Positions 7,946 through 16,308 are shown, numbered from the stretch's first letter. The stretch: 64,000 nt of DNA from Sporanaerobacter acetigenes DSM 13106 (GCF_900130025.1 NZ_FQXR01000009.1:1-64000); one strand, 5' to 3'. Made by a program: numbers and translations. Notes: generated by a model from the sequence alone, not told the origin.

Positions 7946-10609
7946 CTATTTATCCATACTATTTTTATTTGGATTTAAAGCTGTTTTGACTTTGATACTG
8001 ATTGCTCGTTTAAGTGCATGTGGTTTAATATTTTCATAGCCATAGCTATGAGCATCAAATTTACGATGGATTGTGATTGCATCAAATTTACATCTTGTTG
8101 TACATTCTCCGCAGCCAATACATCTATTTACATCAACATGAGCAACACCACATTTTAAGCAACGATCAGTTTCAGCTTTTAATTGTTCTTCCGTAAATGT
8201 AACACGTGGATCTGAGAAAGTATTGTTTTTAGCTGAATCAAGATGAACTTTTTGACGTTTAGCTTTATCATAGCCATCAAGATTCAAATTATCTTTATCA
8301 ACTGCTTTAAAGATTCTTCTATTTCTTCCTAATGTCAATGATTGACCAGGATGAACATAGCGGTGTAATGATTCAGCTCCTTCTTTACCTGCAGCGATAG
8401 CATCTATAGCAAATTTTGGTCCGCTATAAACGTCGCCACCAATAAAGATATCGGGTTCACCTGTTTGATAAGTCAATTGATCAGCTTTGGCAGTCATATT
8501 GCGATTTAATTCTACTTTACTGTTATTTAACATATCACCCCAAACGATAGATTGCCCTATTGATAACAATACTTTATCGGCTTTCACGGTTTTAATATCA
8601 CTTTCATCATATTTTGGATTAAATCTCCCATCTTCATCGAAGACGCTTAAACAACGTTTAAATTCAACAGACTTAACTTTACCATCTTCAATAATGATTC
8701 GTTTTGGACCCCAACCATTGTTTATAACAATACCTTCGCCTTTAGCTTCAAGAACTTCTTCATCTTGGGCAGGCATTTCATTTTCGCCTTCTAAGCAGAA
8801 CATATTTACAGTTTTAGCTCCCGTTCTAAGGGAAGTTCTTGCAACGTCAATTGCTACATTACCGCCACCAATTACTACAACATTGCCTTCAGTCTTTATA
8901 TCTTTACCTAGGTTAATGTCCTTTAAATAATCTACACCATTAATTACATCTTCATGGTCTTCGCCTTCAATATTAAGTTTTCGACCACCTTGGGCACCAA
9001 TAGCAATGTAGAACCCTTTATATCCTTGAGTACGTAATTCATCTAAAGTAATATCTTTGCCTACTTCAACACCACATATAAACTCAACACCTAATTGACG
9101 TAGTACATCAATTTCAGCTTCAACAACATCTTTTTCAAGCCTAAATGAAGGAATACCTAAAGTTAACATTCCACCAGGTTTTTGTTGTTTTTCAAATACT
9201 GTGATTGTATAGCCTTTTTGAGCTAGAAAATATGCACAAGAAAGTCCTGCTGGTCCTGAACCGATTATGGCAATCTTAATATCATTAAAATTATATAATT
9301 TTTCTGGAACAAATCTTGTTTCACTATTTAATTCTATATCAGCTATGAATTTTTTGATTTCATCTATTGCAACAGGTTCATCAATATCTCCTCTAGTACA
9401 TTCACTCTCACAATTATGTGGACAAATACGACCGCAAACTGCAGGGAATGGATTTTCCTTTTTAATTAACTCTAAAGCATCAAGATATTTTCCTTGAGCT
9501 GCTAATTTTATATATGCTTGAACAGCAATATGAGCTGGACAAGTCGTCTTACATGGTGAAGTACCACAGTCGTAAACATTCTCGAAATTTTCTCTGAAAT
9601 CTGGATTATAGCGTTCTGGACCCCATTTGTGATCATCAGGAAGTGGGGTAAATGGATATTCAATTGGCTTCTTAGTACATAAATTTTGTCCCAATCTTAC
9701 AGCATTGGCAGGACATGTTTCAACACATTGTCCACAAGCTCCACATTTTTCAGGGTCAACCTCTGCAACATAATTAGAACGTGACATATTAGGTGTATTA
9801 AAATATTGGGAAGTACGTAAAGCTAGACAAACATCACGTTGGCAATTACAAATTGCCCAAATTTTATTAGTTCCATCCATATTTGTAACTTGATGCATAT
9901 AACCTTTTTTCTCAGCTTGTAAAAGCACTTTTTCAGCTTCTTCTTTTGTAATACGTCTTGCTTTCCCTGTTCTAATAGCTGATTCAGCAGTAGCCCCAAG
10001 AAGAATACACAATTCTTCTGCTATACTACCAGTACCTTCATCCATTTGAGTACGAACCAAACGACATTGACATGGTGCAATACCAATATGGTTTTGATAT
10101 TTAGTTAACCAATAGGACAATTCTTCATATGGTGCTTTTCTGGTTTCAGCTTGAATTGCTGATTCAACTGGAATAACGCGCATTGCTCCATTACCCATTG
10201 GCATAATGCTGGTGACAGGCTCAACAGTTTCTCGTGTATATTGTTCAAATGCTCTAGCTATTTCAGGATGTGTTTCAACTTGTTCAGGATTAAGCATCAT
10301 TAGTTCATAAATTCCTGGAACATAAATTGGAAGTTCAAATTTATCTGTTCCATCTTCTTGTGGTTTAATTTCAATGATTCCCATATCAGCAAGTTGCATA
10401 CAAATATCAAAAGTTTCAGCATAATTTTTATTTACCCTTGCTGCAATATCTTCTACTGCTTCAGGTTTTCTTCTTTTCATGGCAATAACAACATCAGCTT
10501 GTTCATCATTTACTAAATCAGCAAATACATAATATCGTGGGTCATCTTCAGTGAAATTTATTTTTAAGCCACTGATATGTTGTGCCATTTCAATAATTTT
10601 TGCACGCAT
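7946..10609 (-). CDS. Multidomain iron-sulfur flavoprotein, GltD-like, between hypB and hypA
   Basis: An 887-residue oxidoreductase. Residues 1-275 form an N-terminal region with a winged-helix-like start and cysteines in APCQCRLV and ICNCQRDVC. A 4Fe-4S ferredoxin motif CGACGQCVETCP follows at about 289-300. A GltD/NfnB-type domain spans about 345-760, with CGTSPCKTTCP and CGRICPHNCESEC cysteines, an FAD site GSGPAGLS (450-457) and an NAD(P) site GGGNVA (581-586). A last cluster CIGCGECTTRC is at about 830-840. The family passes electrons from NAD(P)H through FAD to iron-sulfur clusters; the partner is unknown. The ATG at 10609 is preferred because AAGGGGGA lies 7-8 bases upstream; the longer frame would run into hypB. 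Context suggests a role tied to a nickel enzyme. Confidence 0.8.
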   Translation of the reverse strand: MRAKIIEMAQHISGLKINFTEDDPRYYVFADLVNDEQADVVIAMKRRKPEAVEDIAARVNKNYAETFDICMQLADMGIIEIKPQEDGTDKFELPIYVPGIYELMMLNPEQVETHPEIARAFEQYTRETVEPVTSIMPMGNGAMRVIPVESAIQAETRKAPYEELSYWLTKYQNHIGIAPCQCRLVRTQMDEGTGSIAEELCILLGATAESAIRTGKARRITKEEAEKVLLQAEKKGYMHQVTNMDGTNKIWAICNCQRDVCLALRTSQYFNTPNMSRSNYVAEVDPEKCGACGQCVETCPANAVRLGQNLCTKKPIEYPFTPLPDDHKWGPERYNPDFRENFENVYDCGTSPCKTTCPAHIAVQAYIKLAAQGKYLDALELIKKENPFPAVCGRICPHNCESECTRGDIDEPVAIDEIKKFIADIELNSETRFVPEKLYNFNDIKIAIIGSGPAGLSCAYFLAQKGYTITVFEKQQKPGGMLTLGIPSFRLEKDVVEAEIDVLRQLGVEFICGVEVGKDITLDELRTQGYKGFYIAIGAQGGRKLNIEGEDHEDVINGVDYLKDINLGKDIKTEGNVVVIGGGNVAIDVARTSLRTGAKTVNMFCLEGENEMPAQDEEVLEAKGEGIVINNGWGPKRIIIEDGKVKSVEFKRCLSVFDEDGRFNPKYDESDIKTVKADKVLLSIGQSIVWGDMLNNSKVELNRNMTAKADQLTYQTGEPDIFIGGDVYSGPKFAIDAIAAGKEGAESLHRYVHPGQSLTLGRNRRIFKAVDKDNLNLDGYDKAKRQKVHLDSAKNNTFSDPRVTFTEEQLKAETDRCLKCGVAHVDVNRCIGCGECTTRCKFDAITIHRKFDAHSYGYENIKPHALKRAISIKVKTALNPNKNSMDK

Positions 10610-10635
10610 TTCATTGTCCCCCTTATATTTAAGCA

Positions 10636-11304
10636 TTATTTTTTCACTTCTGATACTTGAGTTTTTAGCCAATTGATCCAAGCTTCAATCCCTTCACCAG
10701 TACGGGCTGAAATTGGGAAAATATTAATATTTGGATTAAGTTTTCTAGCACGGTCACAAACAGCATCTATGTCAAAATTAAACATTTGTAAAGTATCAAT
10801 TTTATTGATTAATAAAACATCAGCAACTGTAAACATTAGAGGATATTTAAGGGGCTTGTCATCTCCTTCAGGAACTGATAGAATCATTGCATTTTTAGTT
10901 GCACCAGTATCAAATTCAGCTGGACATACTAAATTGCCGACATTTTCAAGAACAATAAGATCTAAATCATCAATTTCTAGATTGTCGAGTCCTTCACTAG
11001 TCATCTGTGCATCCAAATGACACATACCACCTGTATGAAGTTGGATGGTTTTTACTCCAGTATCGGCGATTGTTTTAGCATCTACATCTGAATCAATATC
11101 GGCTTCCATAATTCCAATTTTCATTGAATCTTTTAATTGTTCAATGGTTCTTAAAAGTGTTGTTGTTTTTCCTGAGCCTGGTGAACTCATTAAATTCAAT
11201 AAAAACTTATTGTTTGCTTTTAATTTGTTTCTAAGTTTTTCTGCTTCTATATCATTATTTTTATAAATACTTTGCTTGATTTCAACAATTTTAAATTGAT
11301 CCAT
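10636..11304 (-). CDS. hypB: Hydrogenase maturation GTPase HypB
   Basis: A 222-residue GTPase that drives nickel insertion. The P-loop is SSPGSGKTT at about 40-48, with ADIDSDVD (switch) and LLINKID (guanine specificity). The GTPase-domain metal site shows as GGMCHLDA and ENVGNLVCPAEFD. It lacks the N-terminal CxxCGC motif and any His-rich stretch, so it is a minimal HypB without nickel storage. AAGGAGGTGAC precedes the ATG. It is the first gene of the operon with the flavoprotein and hypA. Confidence 0.95.
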   Translation of the reverse strand: MDQFKIVEIKQSIYKNNDIEAEKLRNKLKANNKFLLNLMSSPGSGKTTTLLRTIEQLKDSMKIGIMEADIDSDVDAKTIADTGVKTIQLHTGGMCHLDAQMTSEGLDNLEIDDLDLIVLENVGNLVCPAEFDTGATKNAMILSVPEGDDKPLKYPLMFTVADVLLINKIDTLQMFNFDIDAVCDRARKLNPNINIFPISARTGEGIEAWINWLKTQVSEVKK

Positions 11305-11426
11305 AGTTCGTCACCTCCTTTATATGAATAAAATTTCACAATGTACTATATATTGTATTCTCCATGATATGCCAAAACCCTCTTTAAAATATCAAAATAT
11401 TTAATCATTTTCACAATATATTAAAA

Positions 11427-12494
11427 TTATTTATATTTAGAACTGCTAAAATTGTAGGGAGAGTTGATAGGAAAATTAGCCAGAGAATAAACTTTATGTC
11501 CATTTTTTCCTGTAGTAGTATTTGAACATATCAAGGAATTGAGAATAGCTTCTTCTGTTGCTTCAGATGTGGCTCTAAATACTTTATTAATGTTTGGTTC
11601 ATTAATAATTTTTATATCAAGTATTTCTTTATTTTCTTGATGTTTAATAATATTTCCTGTAGAAAACCCTATAGCTATTTCTCCACTGCCATGGCCAATA
11701 AATCCTCCAGTTCTAGCTATGCCTGGATTTACTCTTTTGATAACTCTTTTTAGCTGTCTAGAAGAAAGGGGAATATCAGTAGCTACTATTAAGATTATTG
11801 ATCCTTTATCATCTCTTTGTTTTTCAGTATTTACAATATATTTCAATTCTTTCCCAATAAAATTTCCATTTATCATAAAATCATCTATAATTCCAAAATT
11901 AGATAATACCAGTACACCTACTATGTATTCTCTATTGTCAAGATTTACTATACGTGAAGATGTTCCAATTCCACCTTTTAGTCCATAACACATCATTCCA
12001 GTTCCAGCACCTACGTTTCCCTCTTCAAATTCAGAACTTGCATTTTTTATAGCTTCAGATATATGAAAATCCTTAACATGAAGTCCCCTAATATCATTTA
12101 GATATCCATCATTACATTCGCATACAATAGGATTTAAAGATTGTATATTCTCATCTATTGAAAGCATGTATTTTACTAGTCCTTCATGAGCTGCACCTAT
12201 ACTTAAAGTATTTGTAAGTATTATTGGAGTTTCTATATTTCCTAATTCCTCAATTTGTACCAATCCTATACTTTTCCCAAAGCCGTTAATTACGTGACAA
12301 GCACCTATAACTTTTTCTTTAAATAAGTTTCTATTATGAGGGACAATTGCTGTAACGCCTGTTTTTATTTCACCATCATCCAATGTTACATGACCTACCT
12401 TGACTCCGGGTACATCAGTAATGGAGTTTTTATTTCCTGTTTTCATATTTCCGATAGACGGATAGAAATCTCTAATTCTTTTTTGTTCGTTCAA
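11427..12494 (-). CDS. P1 family peptidase (DmpA/BapA-like aminopeptidase)
   Basis: A 355-residue member of the P1 family (L-aminopeptidase D-esterase / beta-peptidyl aminopeptidase). These are N-terminal-nucleophile hydrolases that cut themselves before a Ser. The opening SITDVPGVKVGHVTL and the stretches GACHVINGFGKSIGL and GNVGAGTGM are typical. The end of the family core, TGGFIGHGSGEIAIGFS, carries the Gly-His-Gly-Ser-Gly context. The self-cleavage site is not pinned down with certainty; an ASSEFEEGNVGAGTG region and the ILTNTLSIGAA region are candidates by family knowledge. It lies upstream of no obvious partner; the HutD-like gene precedes it by 52 bases on the same strand. Ribosome site AAAGGGTG precedes the ATG. 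Confidence 0.85.
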   Translation of the reverse strand: MNEQKRIRDFYPSIGNMKTGNKNSITDVPGVKVGHVTLDDGEIKTGVTAIVPHNRNLFKEKVIGACHVINGFGKSIGLVQIEELGNIETPIILTNTLSIGAAHEGLVKYMLSIDENIQSLNPIVCECNDGYLNDIRGLHVKDFHISEAIKNASSEFEEGNVGAGTGMMCYGLKGGIGTSSRIVNLDNREYIVGVLVLSNFGIIDDFMINGNFIGKELKYIVNTEKQRDDKGSIILIVATDIPLSSRQLKRVIKRVNPGIARTGGFIGHGSGEIAIGFSTGNIIKHQENKEILDIKIINEPNINKVFRATSEATEEAILNSLICSNTTTGKNGHKVYSLANFPINSPYNFSSSKYK

Positions 12495-12546
12495 ATTATT
12501 TTCACCCTTTCATAAGCATTATAGTTTTAAATTGCATGTAGTAGTA

Positions 12547-13167
12547 TTAATACATAATATTAGTTTTGACTAGCTTAGCTATATTTTTATGATCATTATA
12601 TATTGTAAATTCTACTGGATTTATATTATCTATAGTTAGCATAGCAGCTTCTTTTTCATATAAGGTTAATGTATTATTAGTTAAAGGAATATGCAATTTT
12701 GTTTGTCCATATACACAATAAATAACTTGAGTATTTTTAAAATAGTCTTCTTTGCCTATACTTAAAGTAAACTTCTTTTCTTCATTTTCTTTGATGAATA
12801 GACTTTCTAAATCTCCCCTTGCGTTTTCATTCATCATCAAGTTAAAATCTACTACCTTTCCATAACTTTTTGTATTCCAGCTACCATTAAAACTATCTTG
12901 TTCAAAAGGTTTCAAAGTACATTTATGATGATTTTCATGTACCAGCTCAATTTCTCCATCAAGTATCATAATGATTCTATTGATTCCTGGAAGATGGGTA
13001 AAAGTTGATTCTTCAACTTCAACTTTAGCTGAACTAATACGCCAAGTGAAATTTCTTTTGCTATATATAGCCTCTTTTGGATATATAGCAATTTGTGTTG
13101 TAGTTCCTCCTGACCATTCACTTATCTGAAATTCATCACTTTTTATTAATTTTACTTCGCATGTCAT
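12547..13167 (-). CDS. HutD family protein
   Basis: A 206-residue protein of the HutD (Ves) family, cupin-like folds found with histidine-utilisation genes. It opens with the family signature SEWSGGTTTQIAIYP followed by FTWRISSAKVE and a FTHLPGINRIIMILDGE strand pair. HutD is thought to modulate histidine breakdown, perhaps by binding formylated intermediates; no catalysis is proven. No hutH, hutU or hutI is in the window, so its job here is open. The P1 peptidase gene follows on the same strand. GGAGTG lies just upstream of the ATG. Confidence 0.8.
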   Translation of the reverse strand: MTCEVKLIKSDEFQISEWSGGTTTQIAIYPKEAIYSKRNFTWRISSAKVEVEESTFTHLPGINRIIMILDGEIELVHENHHKCTLKPFEQDSFNGSWNTKSYGKVVDFNLMMNENARGDLESLFIKENEEKKFTLSIGKEDYFKNTQVIYCVYGQTKLHIPLTNNTLTLYEKEAAMLTIDNINPVEFTIYNDHKNIAKLVKTNIMY

Positions 13168-13229
13168 ATTTATTTCACTCCTTTAAATTCACAATATATA
13201 TATTATATTTTTAAATCAAGTATTATAGC

Positions 13230-13832
13230 CTATACCATTTCATTTTTTTCATTTAATTTTTTATACATCATTTCTTGCTGTTTTGTTGTAAATTGGAAAT
13301 ATATTTCTGTATTAGAAACTGATTTATGTCCTAGCCACCATTGGAGTTCTTTTATATCTAAACCAGATTCAGCAAGATGAACAGCAGTTGTGTGTTTTAT
13401 TGTATGAAAATGATGTTTTGATTTATCTTGAATATTTGCTTCTTTGCAATATTTTTTCATAATATAATCTAAGGTTTGTCTAGATATAGGTTTATTTTCT
13501 TGACTTTTGAATAAAATTTCATTGCTATTTGATATATTATATATTTTTATATATTCATCAAGGGCTTTTTTGGTTGAGGAATCTAATCTTATTGTATTAT
13601 TCTTGCTTCCCTTTAATCTTTGGCAATATAATTCCCCCTTTTCCTTATTATAATTATTTAGTTTAATTAAAGCTATTTCTGAAGCCCTTAATCCGCATCT
13701 ATAACAGACTCTAATTATTGCAAAATCCCTTAAAGAGTGTTTAGAAGTGGAATTTTTAATAGCTTGAAAAAGTTTTTGCATTTCATTTTGAGTGAAATAT
13801 TTTATTGTGTTGTTGTTTGTATCTTGTACCAT
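13230..13832 (-). CDS. Small tyrosine-type site-specific recombinase
   Basis: A 200-residue tyrosine recombinase with essentially only the catalytic domain, the size of FimB/FimE and of clostridial RecV-type invertases. Catalytic features: first Arg in GLRASE (about R49), the HTIKHT box (the usual second Arg is Lys here), LGHKSVSNT, and the nucleophile Tyr in TEIYFQF. The ATG at 13832 is used since ATAGGAGG lies 8 bases upstream; an in-frame ATG at 13886 would run across the left inverted repeat and has no site. It is divergent from a c-di-GMP phosphodiesterase gene, and the shared intergenic region has exact inverted repeats. It probably acts on those repeats. The Lys substitution occurs in other Firmicutes recombinases but could lower activity. 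Confidence 0.85.
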   Translation of the reverse strand: MVQDTNNNTIKYFTQNEMQKLFQAIKNSTSKHSLRDFAIIRVCYRCGLRASEIALIKLNNYNKEKGELYCQRLKGSKNNTIRLDSSTKKALDEYIKIYNISNSNEILFKSQENKPISRQTLDYIMKKYCKEANIQDKSKHHFHTIKHTTAVHLAESGLDIKELQWWLGHKSVSNTEIYFQFTTKQQEMMYKKLNEKNEMV

Positions 13833-13862
13833 TTTTATACCTCCTATTAATAAGATAAGTTG

Positions 13863-13882
13863 TACAAAATAAACATTTTGTA
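13863..13882 (+). repeat. Left 20-bp inverted repeat of candidate invertible segment
   Basis: TACAAAATAAACATTTTGTA. It is the exact reverse complement of 14029-14048. Each copy has 8-bp palindromic arms (TACAAAAT / ATTTTGTA) around a 4-bp centre, AAAC here, which gives it direction. It lies 30 bases before the recombinase start. Confidence 0.8.
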
Positions 13883-14028
13883 CCATATTTTAATAAATAT
13901 ACTAATATATTTTTATAAAATATATTATTTTGGCTTTGTTTTTAGCAAAAAAATACTTTTTTTACTATTGTTTGACACCCCTATCCGTTTAATGCAATTA
14001 TTATTATAAATTAATACAGTCTCCAGTA
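13883..14028. promoter_or_regulatory. 146-bp segment between inverted repeats, with divergent promoters
   Basis: Facing left, TTGCTA (13943-13948 on the complement), an 18-base spacer and TATATT (13919-13924) form a fair promoter toward the recombinase. Facing right, a perfect -35 TTGACA lies at 13972-13977 with only a weak -10 (AATTAT, spacer 18) toward the phosphodiesterase gene. Inversion between the flanking repeats would swap the two promoters. Function is inferred; neither promoter is proven. Confidence 0.5.
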
Positions 14029-14048
14029 TACAAAATGTTTATTTTGTA
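14029..14048 (-). repeat. Right 20-bp inverted repeat of candidate invertible segment
   Basis: TACAAAATGTTTATTTTGTA on the plus strand, exact reverse complement of 13863-13882. Its outer edge is 35 bases before the phosphodiesterase ATG. Both copies are followed on the plus strand by the same 10-mer CATATTTTAA, one base downstream, so a direct-repeat component is also present. Confidence 0.8.
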
Positions 14049-14083
14049 TCATATTTTAAAGTATATCGTGGAGGTAAAAAAAT

Positions 14084-15397
14084 ATGGCTCAAATTTATAA
14101 TCAAAATGAAGACTATTCAGAAATAGTTGAAGGTATCAACTTTTCATTTAATAAATGTAAAGATTTAATACAAGATTTAACAAACGATAAAGATAGATTT
14201 GCCATATGTCAATTAAAGGTTACAAATCTTAAAATGTATTGCTATAGATTTGGGTACAAATATGGACATGCCATGATATGTCATGTTTATATGGAATTAA
14301 AAAAATATCTTGACAATAAGGGAGTAGTAATTAGAGTTCATGATAATATATTAATTCTTGTATTGTGGAATTTTAATAACAAAATGGAGCTAGAGAAATT
14401 TATTGAAGAATTTTTAGCTAAATTTGAAAATCCATGCGATATAATGAATCATAAGATAAAAATCCAAATGAACATTGGTTTAGCTATTTATCCACAAAAT
14501 GGTGAGGAAATAGAAATGCTTTTAAGATATGCGGACATTGCATTGGATTATTGTCAAAAAGACTCATGTAAGAAATATGAATTTTTTAATTTTGATATGT
14601 ATTTAAAGGTTGCAATGAAAGAAATAGAGGAGATGGATATTTTAAATGCTTTAACTGATAAAGAATTTATTTTATATTATCAGCCTCAAGTGAATTTATA
14701 TACTAATAGAATATATGGATTTGAAGCATTAATAAGATGGGATCATCCATTATATGGTCTACTACCCCCTTTTTTATTTATTGATAAGTTAATAGAAAAT
14801 GGAGCAATAAATGAAGTAGGGAAATGGATAATGGAGGAAGCTTGTCGTCAAAAGAAAATATGGAATCAGTTAAGATATAAAGATATTATTGTATCTGTTA
14901 ACGTGTCCATTGAACAATTGGAAGACGAGAATTTTCACTTACTTATTAAGGATTTATTAAAAAAATTCAATATAAAAGCTTCTTCTTTAAATATTGAGAT
15001 TACAGAACATGAACCATATAAGCTCCAAAAGTCTGTTATAAATAATTTAAAAGAGATTAAGAAATTAGGAGCAAGAATTTATTTAGATGATTTTGGTACA
15101 TCCTATTGTTATTTAAATAATTTATGTGTTTTGCCTGTTGATGGAATCAAAATAGATAAATTTTTTATTGATGATATTGAGAAAAATAAAAAGAAGTATA
15201 TTGTGACTAAACAAACTATAGAACTTGCCAATCAGTTAGGTATTGATGTTGTTGCTGAAGGCATTGAGAGGAAAGAACAAATAGACTATTTAAAGGAAAT
15301 AGGTTGTTATAAAGCTCAAGGATATTTCTTTGGTAAACCGATGCCTTTTGATGAAACAATTAGTATATTAGAAAATACTTCTTTTGAATTAAATTAA
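14084..15397 (+). CDS. c-di-GMP phosphodiesterase (degenerate GGDEF + EAL)
   Basis: A 437-residue cytoplasmic protein. Residues about 35-170 form a GGDEF fold whose signature is replaced by RVHDN (84-88), so it should not make c-di-GMP. Residues about 185-430 form an EAL domain with catalytic motifs intact: EALIRW (214-219), SVNVS (271-275), Glu in NIEITEHE, DDFGTS (335-340), IKIDK (353-359 region), AEGIE (391-395) and QGYFFGKP. It should therefore hydrolyse c-di-GMP, lowering the signal that favours sessile growth. GTGGAGGT precedes the ATG. It is divergent from a tyrosine recombinase across a candidate invertible promoter, which would make its expression phase-variable. It lacks membrane segments or sensory domains. 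Confidence 0.92.
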   Translation: MAQIYNQNEDYSEIVEGINFSFNKCKDLIQDLTNDKDRFAICQLKVTNLKMYCYRFGYKYGHAMICHVYMELKKYLDNKGVVIRVHDNILILVLWNFNNKMELEKFIEEFLAKFENPCDIMNHKIKIQMNIGLAIYPQNGEEIEMLLRYADIALDYCQKDSCKKYEFFNFDMYLKVAMKEIEEMDILNALTDKEFILYYQPQVNLYTNRIYGFEALIRWDHPLYGLLPPFLFIDKLIENGAINEVGKWIMEEACRQKKIWNQLRYKDIIVSVNVSIEQLEDENFHLLIKDLLKKFNIKASSLNIEITEHEPYKLQKSVINNLKEIKKLGARIYLDDFGTSYCYLNNLCVLPVDGIKIDKFFIDDIEKNKKKYIVTKQTIELANQLGIDVVAEGIERKEQIDYLKEIGCYKAQGYFFGKPMPFDETISILENTSFELN

Positions 15398-15399
15398 AA

Positions 15400-16107
15400 T
15401 TAGTTATCAATTTCATTATAGAACAAAATCATAGCTCCAGCTGTAGTTCTCTTTGCTAGGGGGAGGGCACATTTTGTTATTCGATAAAATCTTTCTTCAT
15501 CATCGGATATGGTTTTAAATTTTTTATAGATTTTAATAGCAACTTTTGCATTGAATCTTATATAGTCCTCTATAGAATCTAGTAAATAGGCTCCCTTTTC
15601 TATCTTAAAATCTTCTAAATATTTATATGTACGTTTTACATAGGACTCATACTGATGATGATTATCTAATAGGCGAATATTGGCATGTTGAGGAATTGTC
15701 ATGTCTTGGACAATGTGAATAGCTGCACCTAAATAAAACATGGATTTTTTTAAGTCACCACTTTTCCATAGGATAAGAGCTTTAGAATAATAATCAACCC
15801 CTAAGTCCATTGCACTTTTTCTTCCATATAGTCCCTTTTTTTTATGAGGATTGTAAAAATGATTTGAGCTTTTGAAATCTTGATCAGCCCATACAGCGCC
15901 TTCATTTATATCCTGAATATAACTCTTAAAAAAATTGTATTGTATTAAAAATTTATCATTTTTAAGAATTTTTAAAGCATCCATATTGATTGATTTATGA
16001 ACTTTACATTGAGTTTTGATTATTGATTTTTTAATTGGATTTGCTATTCTAAATACTATTCTTAGAATATGATCATATGTTGCTTCAATGATACTCATTT
16101 TCTTCAC
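15400..16107 (-). CDS. Zinc-dependent phospholipase C family protein without signal peptide
   Basis: A 235-residue all-helical protein of the zinc phospholipase C family (Bacillus PC-PLC, C. perfringens alpha-toxin catalytic domain). Metal-ligand stretches visible are a His near residue 37 (KVHKSI), NEGAVWADQDF at about 68-80, HFYNP, AIHIVQDMTIPQHAN at about 130-145, and the HHQYESY region. Family members are normally secreted. Here the N-terminus (MKKMSIIEATYDHILR) has no signal peptide, and the ATG has GAAGGTGAA upstream, so the start looks right. It is convergent with the EAL gene with 2 bases between stops. It may act inside the cell, or be a structural relative with another substrate. 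Confidence 0.75.
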   Translation of the reverse strand: MKKMSIIEATYDHILRIVFRIANPIKKSIIKTQCKVHKSINMDALKILKNDKFLIQYNFFKSYIQDINEGAVWADQDFKSSNHFYNPHKKKGLYGRKSAMDLGVDYYSKALILWKSGDLKKSMFYLGAAIHIVQDMTIPQHANIRLLDNHHQYESYVKRTYKYLEDFKIEKGAYLLDSIEDYIRFNAKVAIKIYKKFKTISDDEERFYRITKCALPLAKRTTAGAMILFYNEIDN

Positions 16108-16220
16108 CTTCTTTATACGATTTATATAATTTTATTATTTGTAATTTGAATGATAATAAACATTGATTATTTTTTATTTGGCCTTGACATCACTTATAAA
16201 AACCTATACAATCTCCATAT

Positions 16221-16308
16221 TAGAGGGAGTAACTTTCCTTTATGGAATCAAAGTCGTCATGACGGATAAATATCCCGGCTTTGGTGGCTAATCAGCTTAG
16301 TGAGACTC
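16221..16308 (+). ncRNA. yybP-ykoY manganese riboswitch
   Basis: GAGGGAGTAAC at 16223-16233, a central part with TCGTCATGACGG and TTTGGTGGCT, and GTGAGACTC at 16300-16308 match the conserved loops of the yybP-ykoY aptamer. These RNAs bind Mn2+ and usually switch expression on. The last conserved strand overlaps the left arm of a terminator, giving a clear either/or fold. It precedes a cation antiporter gene, a typical target. Confidence 0.85.
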
